Shown in pieces: positions 51,976 through 64,000 of a stretch of DNA of 64,000 nucleotides. The translations under genes and the position numbers were made by a program. This DNA comes from Warburgia ugandensis (Eukaryota > Streptophyta > Magnoliopsida > Canellales > Canellaceae): contig CP141137.1 of assembly GCA_035236585.1 (NCBI GenBank), positions 47,080,057 to 47,144,056 on the forward strand. The letters are read 5' to 3'. The notes beneath the pieces are model-generated. The model saw only the letters and a program-made list of their open reading frames with translations, made no database searches and had not been told where the DNA came from. Each line of letters begins with the position of its first letter. Position 1 is the stretch's first letter.

Positions 51976-54245
51976 GAAAAAGAAAAACAAAACAAATAAA
52001 CCCCACTTAGAGTCCAAAATCTACAAGTTATAAACCTTTAGGGAGGGTCCCACTTTTATAAAATTAAGGGCCACCTAGTCTAAACTGAGCACCCAATTTC
52101 CTTATTGGTTGGGACTCCTAACCACCACAAAGTCCTAACTGGGGCCCATCTCTATCTCTCTCTCCAACTTTCCTACCTCTTCTCTCTCTTGCACATTTTT
52201 ATTTCTCTCCAAACTCTCACTCCCTCTCTCACATTTTCTATCCATTTCTTCTCTCGTCCAATCATAGCCTCTAGCATTCTCTACCTCCAAATCATGTATA
52301 TAGCATCCCCCACTTTCCTAAATTTCCTACAAGTCCCTACTCATCTACACTTCCTATCCAAAACCAAAACATAGAAACATAGTAAAATAGAGAAACATCT
52401 AGAGCTAGAGAGAAATCCTATAATGTTGCCACAAAATTCTTTAGCAAGTTCATAAAAAATGATCTACATTTCCTTATTTTTTAGTTTTACGTCATTTTTT
52501 AGTATGACTAGTGCTCACCATGCTTAGAGAGAGAAAGAGAGAGAGACTTAGTTTCCTCTACTAAGTCTTAGTAGCTCTTAGCTTTTGGGTAGTGCTCACC
52601 ATGCCATAGAGAGTTCTTTGCTAAGGCCAAGGTTTGGTAAACTTTCCTTCATGGGGTAGCATGTACCATGCCCTAGAAGGTTAGTCCGACTTAATCCCTT
52701 AAAAAGATGCTCGATCGACCTCCCAATAATAAACAATATTGCACGCCTAGTATGTTTTTGCTAGGGTGGCTCCATTACCAACTATGGTGGGCGATGACTT
52801 CGTCTTTTACTTAATAATCAAAAGTCTGTATCTCTAAGACTCCTAAAAGAATCAAGACTCTTAGACTAATATAAAAGACTATAATTAAAATTGGAAATAA
52901 GCATGACCCAGTTGATATCCAACACTGAGTGCCCACTTATTCTCACCAAAGTCCTAAAACAATTAAGAAAGGGACAAGCTAGTCCTACTCAACATCCATG
53001 ATTAAGTGGTTACTTTTTTTCTCGCCAAAGTTCCAAGCATGAGAAACTCCTAATATTAACATCCAATTGACAAGTAGGATTGGAGTCCCACTCTTCTCAA
53101 AATAAAAACTCATACACTAACTCATAATCTTAAATTTAAGGGCTTCCAAGATAAAATTGGAGTCCTAGACTTGAAAGATTCTTAAATATAAAAGTTCAAA
53201 GTAAGCCCCAATTAACAACTAAAATTGGTAGCCTACTCCTCTTAAAATACAAATTCTAAAATCCAGGACAAGTGGACCCCACTCTACATCTAAGACTAGG
53301 TGCCCACTTTATTTTTTAACTAGTAGGCCCTAGTTGATAGCCAAAATTGGGCATCTACATTTTTTTTTTCCAAAATCCCAAGAATCTTAAGACTTGTGGG
53401 CCCCCATTTGACTAAGACTAGGTACCCACATTCTTTCCTAAAACCAATTAGAGTCCTATAGATCCTTAAATCCAATTCGATTCCCATGGTACAAGACTTC
53501 TTATTCAATTCAAACTCTAGCGACCTTAGGTACTAAGATTATTAGAAGTCATGTGACTAAAGAGTCTTAAAAATTGAGAACTTTAACAAAATGAGCCTCA
53601 CATCTCAAAAAGTCCCAACAAATGAAGGACTCTAGGGAGACCAGCCCCACAACTAGAACAATCATGGGGATCAAGGCCTCTAGCCAAATGGGCCCCACAA
53701 ACTTGAATAGTTCAAAATTTGGGAACTTTAGCTAGACATGCTCGTAGCTTGAGGTGTCTTAGAAATTGAGGATTCTAGCCAAACATGCCTCATAGCTTGA
53801 AGAGTCCTACAAAGTGAGAACTTTTGCTACTAAATAGGTTATGTGATTTAGAGAGTCCTATAAATTAAGAACTTCAAACAAGCTCTACTACCTCAAAGAG
53901 TCCAAAAACATAAGAAATCTGACTAGATAGGTCCTGTCTACTTGAAAAGTTTCAAATCAATTAAAGATTTTAACTTAAAAGGTCTCATTGACTTAGAAAC
54001 CTTAGACGATAGAAGTCTTGACCATATCCATTATGACTTTAATCAAGTTTAGCCTCGTGCCTTGTTAATGTTAACTGATCAATGGTAATACATGTATTTA
54101 CGCATCTCCTAAATATATGTACGAAATGATATTACTATGCATTTTAGACTATGATAAAGCTACATGTACTTACATGATCAATGAGAGGATTTGTTAAGAG
54201 AGGCTCCAAAGTCCACACACTCTTATCACGTCAACTTGACATTTT
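51976..54245. other. intergenic, no gene seen
   Basis: Continuation of the sequence interrupted by the LINE. Pyrimidine-rich around 52.15-52.27 kb, then AT-rich with recurring short words (agagtcctaa, gggccccac, aactttag). No exon or element recognised. Confidence 0.45.
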
Positions 54246-54973
54246 GAGAGAAGCATTAGAATTTAAAGGATTTAAAATCAGTCGAACTAAGACATAATAT
54301 ATGGAATACAATTTTAGCAAGGAGAAGAGTAGGAGTGTAACACTAGTTAAGATTAATAACTAAGAAGTCCCTGAAAAAGACCATTTTTGGTACTTAAAAT
54401 CAATGATTCATGAGAGTGGAGAGATTGAGATGGAGATTAACCAGAGAATCCAAGCAGGTTGGAACAAATGGAGATGTGCATATGGAGTTTTGTGTGATGG
54501 GTGAGTGCCACTCAAACTAAAAGGAAAATTCTATAGAATGGCTATAAGGCCAGCCATGCTCTTGGATCAGAGTGTTCGGTCGTAAGGAACATCATGTTCA
54601 TAGGATGAGCTTAGCGGAAATGAGACTATTGAGATAGATGAGTGGCAAGATAAGAAAGGATAGAATTATGAATTAAAACATTAGAGAAAACTTAGGGGTA
54701 GCGCCAATAGGTAGCAAGATGAGAAAGATTAGACTTAGATGGTTTGAACATATCCAAAGGAGACATAAAATGGCACCAGTTAGAAGAAGTAAGGCAATGC
54801 AAGTAAAACGTTCTATAAGGACAAGGGGAAAGCTTGAAAGAACGTAGATAGAAGTGGTGAGAAAAGATTTACAAACTTTAGGACTAAGTGAAGCTTTGAT
54901 ATTTAATAGATAGGAATGGAAGAATAGGATTCATGTGGCGACCTATAATTGGGATAAGGACTTGATGATGATG
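54246..54973 (+). mobile_element. RTE-clade LINE, 3' fragment
   Basis: Begins after the FADD box (gagagaagcattagaatttaaagg) and ends cttgatgatgatg, about 730 bp. Retains AIRPAML, RMSL.EMR and RLRWFEH-like remnants with stops. No clear target duplication. Confidence 0.85.
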
Positions 54974-57900
54974 TTTAAATCAATTATCGACCAGTTCAAA
55001 TTGTACAATTGAGTTAACAACACAATCATGTTATAAAACTCATCCAAGCCAGCATATGAAGATAATTGAAGTTGCTGATTAGTGTATTTTGATTATACAC
55101 AGCCAACCTCTAATCAAGGTTTTTTTCTTTGTAAGTTTGTATGTGGCCAGTAATCAAAGATTCTATATGTATTCATTAGCCAAGAGATTATCTATTTATA
55201 TTCAGTTATTAAAGAAATGTAATTAATGACCATGGGTAAATGAGAAATCTGCTCTTAACACTTGATGTAAACGGATGAATATACTCACAATCTCTTGATA
55301 TAATAATATATAAAAAGAATCCTTGTCTTCGAGAAAAATTGACCCTCATGTTTTCTTTGTATGGTTGTTTGAACGCATCATGCGCAATGTCAAATTTGAC
55401 GTGAACAAAAAGTATCATAATAAAGAAGAAAAATGCTAAGGAGAAAATCACTTGCTTATCAAGGGTAACAAACACCTTTTGAGCCCACATATGCCTTGTC
55501 AGCATGATAAACTCATTAATATGGCATAATGGCTAGCCAATGCCAATGCCATTGATGTTGATCTTATCTTAATTGGGCATTCCTAGAACATTGATCTATA
55601 AAGCTTTATTTAGGCTTAGGAAATCATGATCCATTGGTTTTTGTTAGATTATAACTTGCTGCTAATGATTTACAAGTTTACTGGTATGGGGTCATGGATC
55701 AACTAATAGACTTCAAGTGTGGGCCCAAAGAGTGTGTTTCTTCACTATATGAGAAATGTGATAGTTGAGGGACTCAAGGAGAGTGGGAGAATAATGGGGA
55801 GTAGCTAATGGTGACTCATAAAGGAAAGAAGCAGAAGTGTGAGGTGGTTACTTATATTTTAAGGCAATTAAGGTGGGAGATGTAAGAATAAGTAAAGTAA
55901 AAATAATTAAAAAAGGATACAATAAATGGAAAAAGTACAAGGGTCAAAATAATAGAGAGTGGGGCGACTGTTGCTTTTGCTTTAGTATATAATAGATGAG
56001 TGTTCTCTTTTCTTGACACTTTTATATTTTCTATCAATATAGTATAGGAAAATATTACAATTCATACCCATTATTTGCAAAAAAGTTGAATTGTTGTAAT
56101 TGCACTTTTGGCATTATCATCTCAATTGTTATTTTATATGTACAAGGGAGCTTAAATTTATGTAACACAACAGCATATTTCATTGTCTGATTTGACAACA
56201 AATTCTTTGTCATCTTTTTGTTATAAAAGGTCTATAATATCTCATGTCCAACATAAATGGCTTTTGTTTATGTTAAATTGTATATAGTTATTTTGAGCTT
56301 TATAAATGTATTAAAGAATTGAGTAACTATTGTCATCTTAGAGAATTCTGGCTACTGTGACTATTTTGACAATCAAATAGGCATTTTCAATGCTTTTGCA
56401 AATACAAATGTAGTGAAATACCCCTTAAACTTCAAATAAGTTGAAGAATTAGAAATCCGCTTTTCTACTATAATCTCTTTTATTATTATGACATTTGTCA
56501 AATCTTTGGTGATATCTTGCAATTGACAAAAGAATTTATTAATAGTAAAAAATGCACTACCTTTGTGCGTGTAGGGGTCTAGTATATAAATAGGAATTGC
56601 CATTATCATATCAATTCCAACATTGTAAGTTGAAGTGAAGACATATTTGATTTATTTAGAGCTTAGTAACTCTTGAGCTGACCATATTTCGTATAATCTA
56701 GCAAGAGTTTGAGCTCAAATCTTGTGTCACTAGATTTATCAAGATATATGACAATTGATTTTGTTGGATTTTTGAATGATCTTAACAAGAGTTAGAGAGA
56801 GTTTGACCCATATTTTATACAATATAACAAACATAACTAGCCAATATAAATTGAATCGATCCATTTTTATTTAATAAAATAATATAATGAGTTGGCTTTC
56901 TTTGGGCTCATATTTATACTTTTATCCTATTTGGCCAACTTAGAGATAAGGGCCATTATGGCCGAAAACAAATTGAGTAATAAGGAATCTAGCCAAAACA
57001 TGAAACCTAGAGGTGGGAACAACAAATGAAGGATCTAAGATTTAAATGGAAGTCATGATTTCTTTTCGTTGCTCATTACAATGTGAAGTAATAATTAGTT
57101 AAAGCATGCCACTTCCACTTGAAGAAAGTTCCTATGAGTTTTGACAATAATCTATTTATACTATAGTCAAACTCAAAGCAAGCTTTTTATTCTCAATTAT
57201 ACTTCTCTAGAGTGCATCAAATATATGCTCCTTCGGTGTTACAAAAGACAAAAAATAATTTGTTCGAAAAATAAAAGTCTAAATAGGTTACATATTCTTA
57301 ACTAAGTAAAGCATAGTAGAAATATTCTCTCTTGGTATTTGGAAGCTAGAATAGTCTTGCTTCTAAATCAATCACTCCATCTGACCATGGTAATTGTGAC
57401 TAACTAGTTAGCCTTTACTTGTTTTAGCTCTTGGTTGTGTGAGTTGATTACGACAGTACGAAAGCACATATCTGTGCTAATATCATGACTTCATCCTCAT
57501 CATCTATAATAACTTGAGGCACACCTTACATTCACCTTCATATTTTGCATAAGCCTTATCTACGATAAACTAGAGGAACTATAAACTAGAACTTAACAGC
57601 CAACGAAATATATTATGCTTGAATTAGATAGGATTCTAGTGGGTCATCTCTTGGGGAAACAAGAAAACCATACTTCATCTGGGTTTTGGCTGGCTTTTGC
57701 TTTAGATGCATGGGTAATCTTCTATTCTCACAATATGTTTGAACGGCCTAGATTTTCTAAAAAAACCCCCTCATAGTTAATTAGCTCTTGCATCTTATTC
57801 TAAAGGTGCCAAATATGATTAGATTTTCTTTTTAGTGTTCAAATTATGACCTTGGAATCCATTGTTCAATTCTCCAATTGGATGATCAGAGTGTCAAATG

Positions 57901-60186
57901 GGCACAATTTTTAGGCCATTAGAGATCTCCCCAGATGGTAATGCGAGAGAAGCTCTCCTAAGGTTTCTTTTGGGTTTTATCCTTTTAATCATATAAAGTT
58001 TTGATTTTTAGGGGAAGCTGAGAAAACTCCACTAAAAATACCCCCTCCCCCACTCTTTTGGTGGAGGCAAGTTTCTAGTTCATTTTACATTAAAAATAAT
58101 CTGTATAGCTTAAATACTATCAAATTTTAGTTAGGTTGAGAATTAGTCCACTAATGAAAAGTTAGGAGGAATTTTGACAAAAATCTTGTAAACTTTTGTT
58201 GGACTAATTGAGTTAGAAAGATAATAGACTAAAATTGTGCAAGACTAGCATCGAGCTAGCTAGAGTTTCATATAAATTGGGTAAACTCCTCCTACTCTAT
58301 TAAGATTTAGCAAGATAATAAGAAAGCTATATTTGTAGAAAATAATTAAAACATCTCATTATTTATCACTTTTCAGGCTTATAATTTTAATTTTTTTTAA
58401 CTTATAGATATTTTTGATTAGATATCTAACACAATTTTGTTTTCTTCCATTTGGTTTAGACTAGAAAGTTGCTTTAGTGATGATACCTAGTGAGAGATAC
58501 ATGTAATTTGTGCATAATTTTAGCAAAATTCAGTTGTGTTCAAAATTGCAAGAATTTACAAAGAAAAATTTCACTAATGATGTCTATTATAAACCATTTG
58601 TCTACTAAGATCATAGGTAAAACGTCTAAGATGCTTTGTTGATCTAATTAACATGCTTTTTGACTTACTAGACAGCTGGGATCATCCATAGGTGGGCCCT
58701 TCATGCAAAAATGTTTATATATTTTTTCTAGACCATAGAATGCTTACTTTTGCTCAAAGAAATGAATAATTTAAATTAGTACAACAACAGTCTGAATTCG
58801 TATAGATACCTTTCTTCACCTCATAGAAACTCTTTAGTAAGCAAGGCCTGATTTTCTTTTTGCGCACCCTCCTATCTGTCCATTGTATACAGTTAAAAGA
58901 GTGCTTAGCTCATTCATGGATATACTTTTTGCCTTTTTGCTGCATGCCCTATCTACAGGGTTCGACCCGACGGATCAATGATGTAGGTCACTGAACAAAA
59001 ACCCAATCATTCAAAGACTAATGCATGGTACCACAAGTAACCCCGTTAAATAAGAGGGTGCATGTTCTGCTTAAACCTTCATTCCCCCACGGACCTTTTT
59101 CCACAACAAAGTGAGAAACCAAATCCAACTTTAAACCATGCAGATTAGAGGCTTTCTTTCTTCTCTTGTAATCAACCCATCAAATCTAAGGAACTCATAA
59201 TTCGCTAGAAATCCCAAAATCCTAATTTGTAGCGTATAATCCGAACCCACCAAGAGAAATGCAACACAAGGATGTGTTTTCACTGAATTTGGGTTTTCAA
59301 TGCCTAGGAGTAGTTTTGAGGTGTTAAAAGTCTTAACCCCTTGGAATGAAATTACACATACAAGAAAGAGTTCCAATGAAATCCGGGCTTTCATTTGTGA
59401 GGAAGGATAGGACATAAAGTGGAAAAATGGAGAGGATGATTTTGGACAAAAAAAAAAATGTTTGGACAGAGAGATAGAGGGGGAAAATGGGTTTGGAGTT
59501 TGAACGGAGACAGGGAGGGAAGGGGGAGAGATGGAGGAAAATGGGGTTTAAACGTATATGGATAAAGAGAGAGTCTCATACTCGCACCTCAAAATCGAAA
59601 ATTCTATCCTTGTCAGAAGCGGAATTTGAGAGGGACCCAATGAAGGTCACACATAACTAGAGTAAATTCATCACGAATTCCACTTTCAAATTCTAAAAAC
59701 TGAAATTTCAAGCTCTATCGCCCTACTTCAATTGTAAAAATTTCATCAAATTCTAAAATTCTATCGCCCAATTCCAATCTTAAATTTCAAATTCTGTAAT
59801 AAATTCTAAAACTCTACACCCACGTTAGGCTCTGTGCCTTTGCATTGATAGATCCACCACGAGAGAGGTTTACAATGCCTTGCCAGATACTGTTTTTGGA
59901 TCACTAAAAGAGTGCCCCACTTTGTACATTTTGCTGCAAGAGGGAAGGTATGCATTTAGCCATTATACAACAGAAGATGGACAACTCGGAAGTTGTAGCC
60001 ACTCAGAAGGTTCGGATTGTATGACGCAGGAGAATCCTACTAATAAGACATGGCTCAGTTTAAGGTGGATCCCGCAAATCAACGGTTCTGATTATCTAAA
60101 TGTACGCATGTCCTGATCATATATGCTAACGTTCGCAGAATCCTAGGGCGAGTGAGCAAAGTCGTCGGCAGAGAGAGAGAGCGGCT
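54974..60186. other. intergenic, no gene seen
   Basis: AT-rich 5.2 kb. Short frames (for example 59131-59415 minus and 59880-60116 plus) have no recognisable motif. No mobile element could be delimited. Confidence 0.45.
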
Positions 60187-60322
60187 AGGAGCGAGTCATG
60201 TCTCATTTAGGCATTTCATCGAACCTTGGTAAGTCACCATCGAAAGAAGTGGCGAGGAGCGAGTCACGTCTCGTTGAGGCATTTCATCGAACGACTGGAA
60301 GGTCGCCTGGCAAGAAGCGGAA
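60187..60322 (+). repeat. 68-bp tandem duplication upstream of NC2-beta
   Basis: Two units starting at 60187 and 60255 share aggagcgagtca(t/c)gtct and aggcatttcatcgaac, diverging at their 3' halves. They lie about 330-460 bp before the NC2-beta ATG, in the likely promoter or 5' leader region, which is more GC-rich than its surroundings. Confidence 0.8.
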
Positions 60323-60646
60323 CGCCCCGAAAGCCACGCCTCCTTATCATTTCCACTACTCTCTAGTTACAACCAACAGCACAACCTGCAATAAATACAG
60401 CCAGGGCAATTTCGTAATTTCATCCATCTTTGCCCTTTCCTCATTCTTCTTTCACCGACTGCCCTAGACTTTCCCCTCTTCCCCTGCCATGTGCCATCTG
60501 ATCGTATTTAATCTAGGTTTTCGCTGTTGTTGTGCTGATTGAATTTTTAATGGGTCATTAAATTTACGTAGTTTCTTCAACTGGGTACGAGAATTTGGAT
60601 CTCTGTTGCTTTTTCATTTTGTTAATTATCAGCTAGGTTTTCGACA

Positions 60647-62461
60647 ATGGAACCTATGGATATTGTTGGGAAGTCCAAAGAGGATGTAACGCTACCAAAA
60701 GGTACGATCTATCTGTGTCGTTTCTTTCGTTCTTGTTTCTGCCCAGTTCCAATAATTCTGGAATGGAATTATGTACTTTTCTTTATTGACTCTGTTTGAG
60801 TCATATGAGTATCTTGAATTTCTGTCAGCTATTCCTTTGCTTTGCGATTGATAGATGCAAATTTATGAGGACTGGAAGTAATCTAACTACATACCTATTA
60901 TGGTTGGATTTAATTTGAACTTTTTGAATATTGGTGGTAATGCTGAAGATAGCTAGGAATTTTTAGTAGTATCGGAGGGTCACTTTCAAGCTTATGAGAG
61001 GCTTCTGTTATCTCATGTAGGCAATAGCATTACCTGTTTGAAGATGTTATGTCAATAAATTTTATTCTTCGACCTATCAGTTTTTGGAACACTGATGAAC
61101 TCATTGGTGGATAAATTGGACAAGTCGCAAGGAAACTTTCTGTGGAATGAAGGTGAGGATTGTAATTTAGTTTATGATTGTTGCACAGAGTTAAGCATGC
61201 ACTTTGAAGGTGGATGGGGATTTGCTGGAGGATCTCCAGATTGGTTTATTTGGATTCCATAAGTGGGAACTGTCCATTAGTGGCAGCTAGTAGCTATGTC
61301 ATCTATTCCCAAGGAAGAACCAGTTTCAAGAAATTTTGAGTAATTGTTTGGTGGGTGGATTGCCCTTATAGTTGGTTCTGGAGGATGTTTAAGAATTTTT
61401 GTTTCATGTTCAAATGAAGCCATGGTATTTAATAGAGTGGAATGGAGGAATAAGATTCATGTGGCCGACCCCTAATTGGGATAAGGTCTCGATGATGATG
61501 ATGATGTTCAAATGTTGGCAGCTCATTCTGCAAAAAGGGATATTTGAGTGCTAGTTGATTCCTTAGGGACAAGAGAGGTGAAATTCTCTCTATTGTGTTG
61601 GTCTGATTGGTGTCGATAAGTCTGAAGAGGTCTAGCAACATATTCTAGTTCATATGAACCTTGTATAGAACAGAGGTTGGGGGGCATGTATCTTTAGTGA
61701 AACGGGGGCAGTATGTAATTGTTTCAGGGGGATAGGTAAAAACCATGTTATCTTGGCCGAAAAATTTAATCCATCATCACTACTTTGTTATGAAATAACA
61801 AAGAGATCATGGAAGCCTGTGAGAACACGGATATGTTCGTTCTGCCGCATGTGCTTTTGAAGATTTTTTTGTTTTTGTTTATGCCTACTTATTGTACATC
61901 CAATTCCTTTTTTATGGTTAGAAACTACAAACTAGAATGCATATGCTTACTTGCCATTTTAACCGCATCATTGCATTGAATGCATTGAAATGCAAACAGC
62001 TCACCTAAATGTGGACTTGCAATTTCCGTTTATCACTTTTTACTTATTATGATGTTGATACGAAACAGTTAATCTCCTATCTCTGGAAAATATATCAATG
62101 TAATGTGTTCATGGGAGATACATTGTTACTGTGTTGACTGTCTGTAATGTCTTCATGGGAGATACATTGTTACTTTATTGTCTGTCTTGATGCATTAAAA
62201 TATACAGAAGATTAGTTAACTGAAGCCTGTTTGTGCCCGCTAGTTTGTTTCTCCCATTGTGCATGATTGCATCGATTTATGTTTGGACATGATTTATGAA
62301 ATTGTGATTGTACTTCTATCATTTGCTTTTATAAAGACCTGCATTCATGTGTACGTGTTATTGCTTTGCAGCGACTATGTTTAAGATCATCAAGGAGATG
62401 CTGCCACCAGATGTTCGTGTTGCAAGAGATGCACAGGATCTTCTTGTTGAGTGTTGTGTAG
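60647..62461 (+). CDS. NC2B: NC2-beta (Dr1) transcription repressor, first two coding exons; gene continues past the window
   Basis: Exon 1 is 60647-60701 (MEPMDIVGKSKEDVTLPK, donor AAAAG|gtacg); exon 2 is 62372-62461 (acceptor ttgcag|CG; ATMFKIIKEMLPPDVRVAR then DAQDLLVECCV). Phases agree across the 1.67-kb intron. This is the start of the NC2-beta histone fold, which pairs with NC2-alpha on TBP-bound DNA to block TFIIA/TFIIB entry. The plant N-terminus M(D/E)PMDIVGKSKED and the block KIIKEMLPPDVRVARDAQDLL are diagnostic. The rest of the histone fold (expected to resume ..EFINL) was not found up to 64000, so intron 2 exceeds 1.5 kb. The donor after exon 2 is not an ordinary GT: it reads GTAG|gcgaga, a possible GC donor; reading through meets a stop within 13 codons. 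The 5' leader is about 60.48-60.65 kb. Confidence 0.9.
61417..61503 (+). mobile_element. 87-bp RTE LINE tail in NC2-beta intron 1
   Basis: Matches the last bases of the full-length LINE at 51870-51956 with about one substitution plus an extra tail triplet, ending gatgatgatgatgatg. ATGTTCAAATG flanks it on both sides (61406-61416 and 61504-61514), an 11-bp target duplication. It is an extremely 5'-truncated insertion in sense orientation to the gene. Confidence 0.9.
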
Positions 62462-63479
62462 GCGAGAATTTAACACTGATACTATTTATGCTTTGAGAAT
62501 TTTGTATACTTTGCAGTTATATTTTATTATATTTTTTCCCTCAAAATATTTTACTGCTTGGGCAGTGACATGGTTATCTGGTATTCAAAATAAAGGTTCC
62601 ATATACACAAAGTTGTCTTAGTTACTGTAAGTTTTGCTGGATAAACTTAATTTTTCCTGCCCTAGTGTCTCTGATTAACAGGACGAAAATGGCAATGACC
62701 TCTCAAAGTTTAGATATCTCTTGGCCAATAATTGCTATGAAAGAAATGGCTTGAATGTTTCCTTTTTCTATTTCCTCCAGCACAATCAGAAAATTTCCAT
62801 AATAAAGTACTCACAGAAGTCCCTTTAGTAGCTTATGGTTTTTCTTTGAGTAAATTTTTTATCGTGTTTAATATTAAAGAAGGCCTATATTAACTTCTGG
62901 TGCTTAATATGAAAGAAAACAACATAAGCTGGTGAAATACTCAAAAGTCCCTATATTAGCTTATGGTGTTTAGTTCTGCAAGAAAACATTTGGTACTTCT
63001 GTAGAAAGATAGACATCTTAATGTGGCTGACCTTTTGTGGTATAGTTTTCAGATCCTATTTTGGAGTATAGTTTCTCCGGACCCCTCATATGTGGAGCTT
63101 TGTGCACTCGGCTGCCTTTTATTTTGGGTTCCTTGTAATTGCATTCTAGGCTCTTCTTAGATAGAATATGGTTGGTCACTGAACAACACTTCAGTAAGTG
63201 AAGTTGAAGTGCATTCTCTTTGCTTTTCATTTCGAAAGTTAGAGGTGCAAGTTGCAAGGGGGTATGCTTGGAGCCTAGAGGGCCTAGGTACGTGCTTGAA
63301 TCACGAGGATAAAAAATAATTATTTAATATTTAAAAAAACAAAAAATCCTAAAAATGTACGAAAACATAGAAACATAATTTTATGATGAAATATTACCCA
63401 AACATGTAAATTTTTATGAAAAAAATAATAGACAAGTATAGTCAAGTCAAATAACTTTTAATAGTTTAAGACTACTTAC
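62462..63479. other. NC2-beta intron 2, no feature seen
   Basis: AT-rich intronic sequence. The next NC2-beta exon was searched for by eye and not found. Confidence 0.5.
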
Positions 63480-63957
63480 TTCGGTCATCCCTGAAGGGAT
63501 TTTCAAGGGTCAAATTATCATCATAGCTATCATAATCTTCATCAACATATCCACCAAGACCACCATCTTGACCTTGCAACTCTTCCTTAGTGTTCTCCTA
63601 AGAACCAATTTCCTCCTCTGGTTCTGTAATTACCTGAGACATGTTCCTCTGGCCCAGGCTCTGTCTCCTTTGCGTGTGGCACTATCTAGTGGGAGGAGTA
63701 ACACGTGAACTGGTTCTTGTAGTACACTTAACGCTACCCAATGTGAGGTTATCATCTGGATGGACGAGCTCATCCTCAGGATTTGCTTTAATGATCCACT
63801 CATCACTTTAATCAACCTTTCTTAAGACAATAGGATTTATATATGTTTGTGATCTTAAGTGCTCCTCATGTCGATGGCGGAGATGTTGATTATATTGAAC
63901 GTAATCCAGACCGTTTAATGTTTTTGTGTGCAACCCATTTCTCTTCTTTGTGTGAAG
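63480..63957 (-). pseudogene. hAT-superfamily transposase C-terminal remnant
   Basis: On the minus strand, after an acceptor-like tgtag (63958), the frame reads TKKRNGLHTKTLNGLDYVQYN, then LRHRH, then a stop, SDEWI and an acidic tail. The pattern (K)KRN-L-x8-L-x(D)-L-V/Y-V-x-YN-x-x-LR, followed by an acidic SDEW segment, is the end of plant hAT transposases. Internal stops (after RKVD and after PPTR) show decay. The element continues beyond the right edge and is antisense within the NC2-beta intron. Which hAT family it belongs to cannot be told. Confidence 0.65.
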
Positions 63958-64000
63958 CTACAATAAAATGTTAAATTATATGCAATGGATAGTTGCAAAT

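Noticed and set aside
59131..59415. 94-codon minus-strand frame as a possible gene
   Set aside because: No recognisable domain, no splice or promoter context, and AT-rich intergenic surroundings.
59880..60467. Small plus-strand frames upstream of NC2-beta
   Set aside because: They overlap the tandem repeat and likely promoter/leader, and no family is recognised. They could at most be upstream open frames, which cannot be shown here.
61429..61641. Minus-strand frame ending [16 protein letters not shown]
   Set aside because: It is the antisense of the short LINE tail. The same peptide ending appears at 26.7 kb for the same reason.

Overview
The window is nuclear DNA of a flowering plant. Evidence: AT-rich sequence, intron-split genes with consensus GT..AG junctions, plant-type Ty3/gypsy LTR retrotransposons, RTE-clade LINEs ending in (TGA)n tails, Au-like SINEs, hAT-like MITEs and a Mutator-like element carrying a captured plant LRR-gene fragment. 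I cannot name the species.

Two host genes can be read. (1) On the minus strand, 17584-37538 (5' leader exon probably near 42.35-42.6 kb), is a complete ELF9 / Tat-SF1 / Cus2-like RNA-binding splicing factor. I assembled 13 coding exons whose phases all agree, giving 493 codons: GYF-like domain, acidic PPDG block, RRM1, Lys-rich linker and a C-terminal UHM-type RRM with an R-W-F motif. (2) On the plus strand, from 60647 past the right edge, are the first two coding exons of NC2-beta (Dr1), a histone-fold TBP repressor. No other host protein gene was found.

Layout: 1-8.7 kb is repeat debris: a long (GA)n tract, a solo LTR (4077-4591) and a decayed Ty3 gag-protease (6.9-8.3 kb, minus). 8726-12069 is a structurally complete LTR element of the solo-LTR family that encodes only gag and protease. 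12.35-17.15 kb holds two decayed RTE LINEs. 17.6-42.6 kb is the ELF9-like gene, with introns filled by MITEs, SINEs, a LINE with a SINE nested in it, an 8.3 kb Tekay/Del-type LTR element (24921-33203) with a LINE nested in it, and a Pack-MULE-like element (38973-40129) in the leader intron. 42.6-60.1 kb is intergenic: a 590-bp tandem duplication, a full-length RTE LINE (48373-51956) with a perfect 19-bp target duplication, and a LINE fragment. 60.6-64 kb is NC2-beta, with an 87-bp LINE tail in intron 1 and an antisense hAT transposase remnant in the next intron.

The main points of interest are the modular 5' region of the RTE LINE (about 139-bp hairpin-bearing repeats followed by 23-residue repeats), the gag-protease-only LTR family with 4-bp target repeats, the Pack-MULE carrying an LRR fragment with its intron, and the very TE-laden but apparently intact ELF9-like gene.
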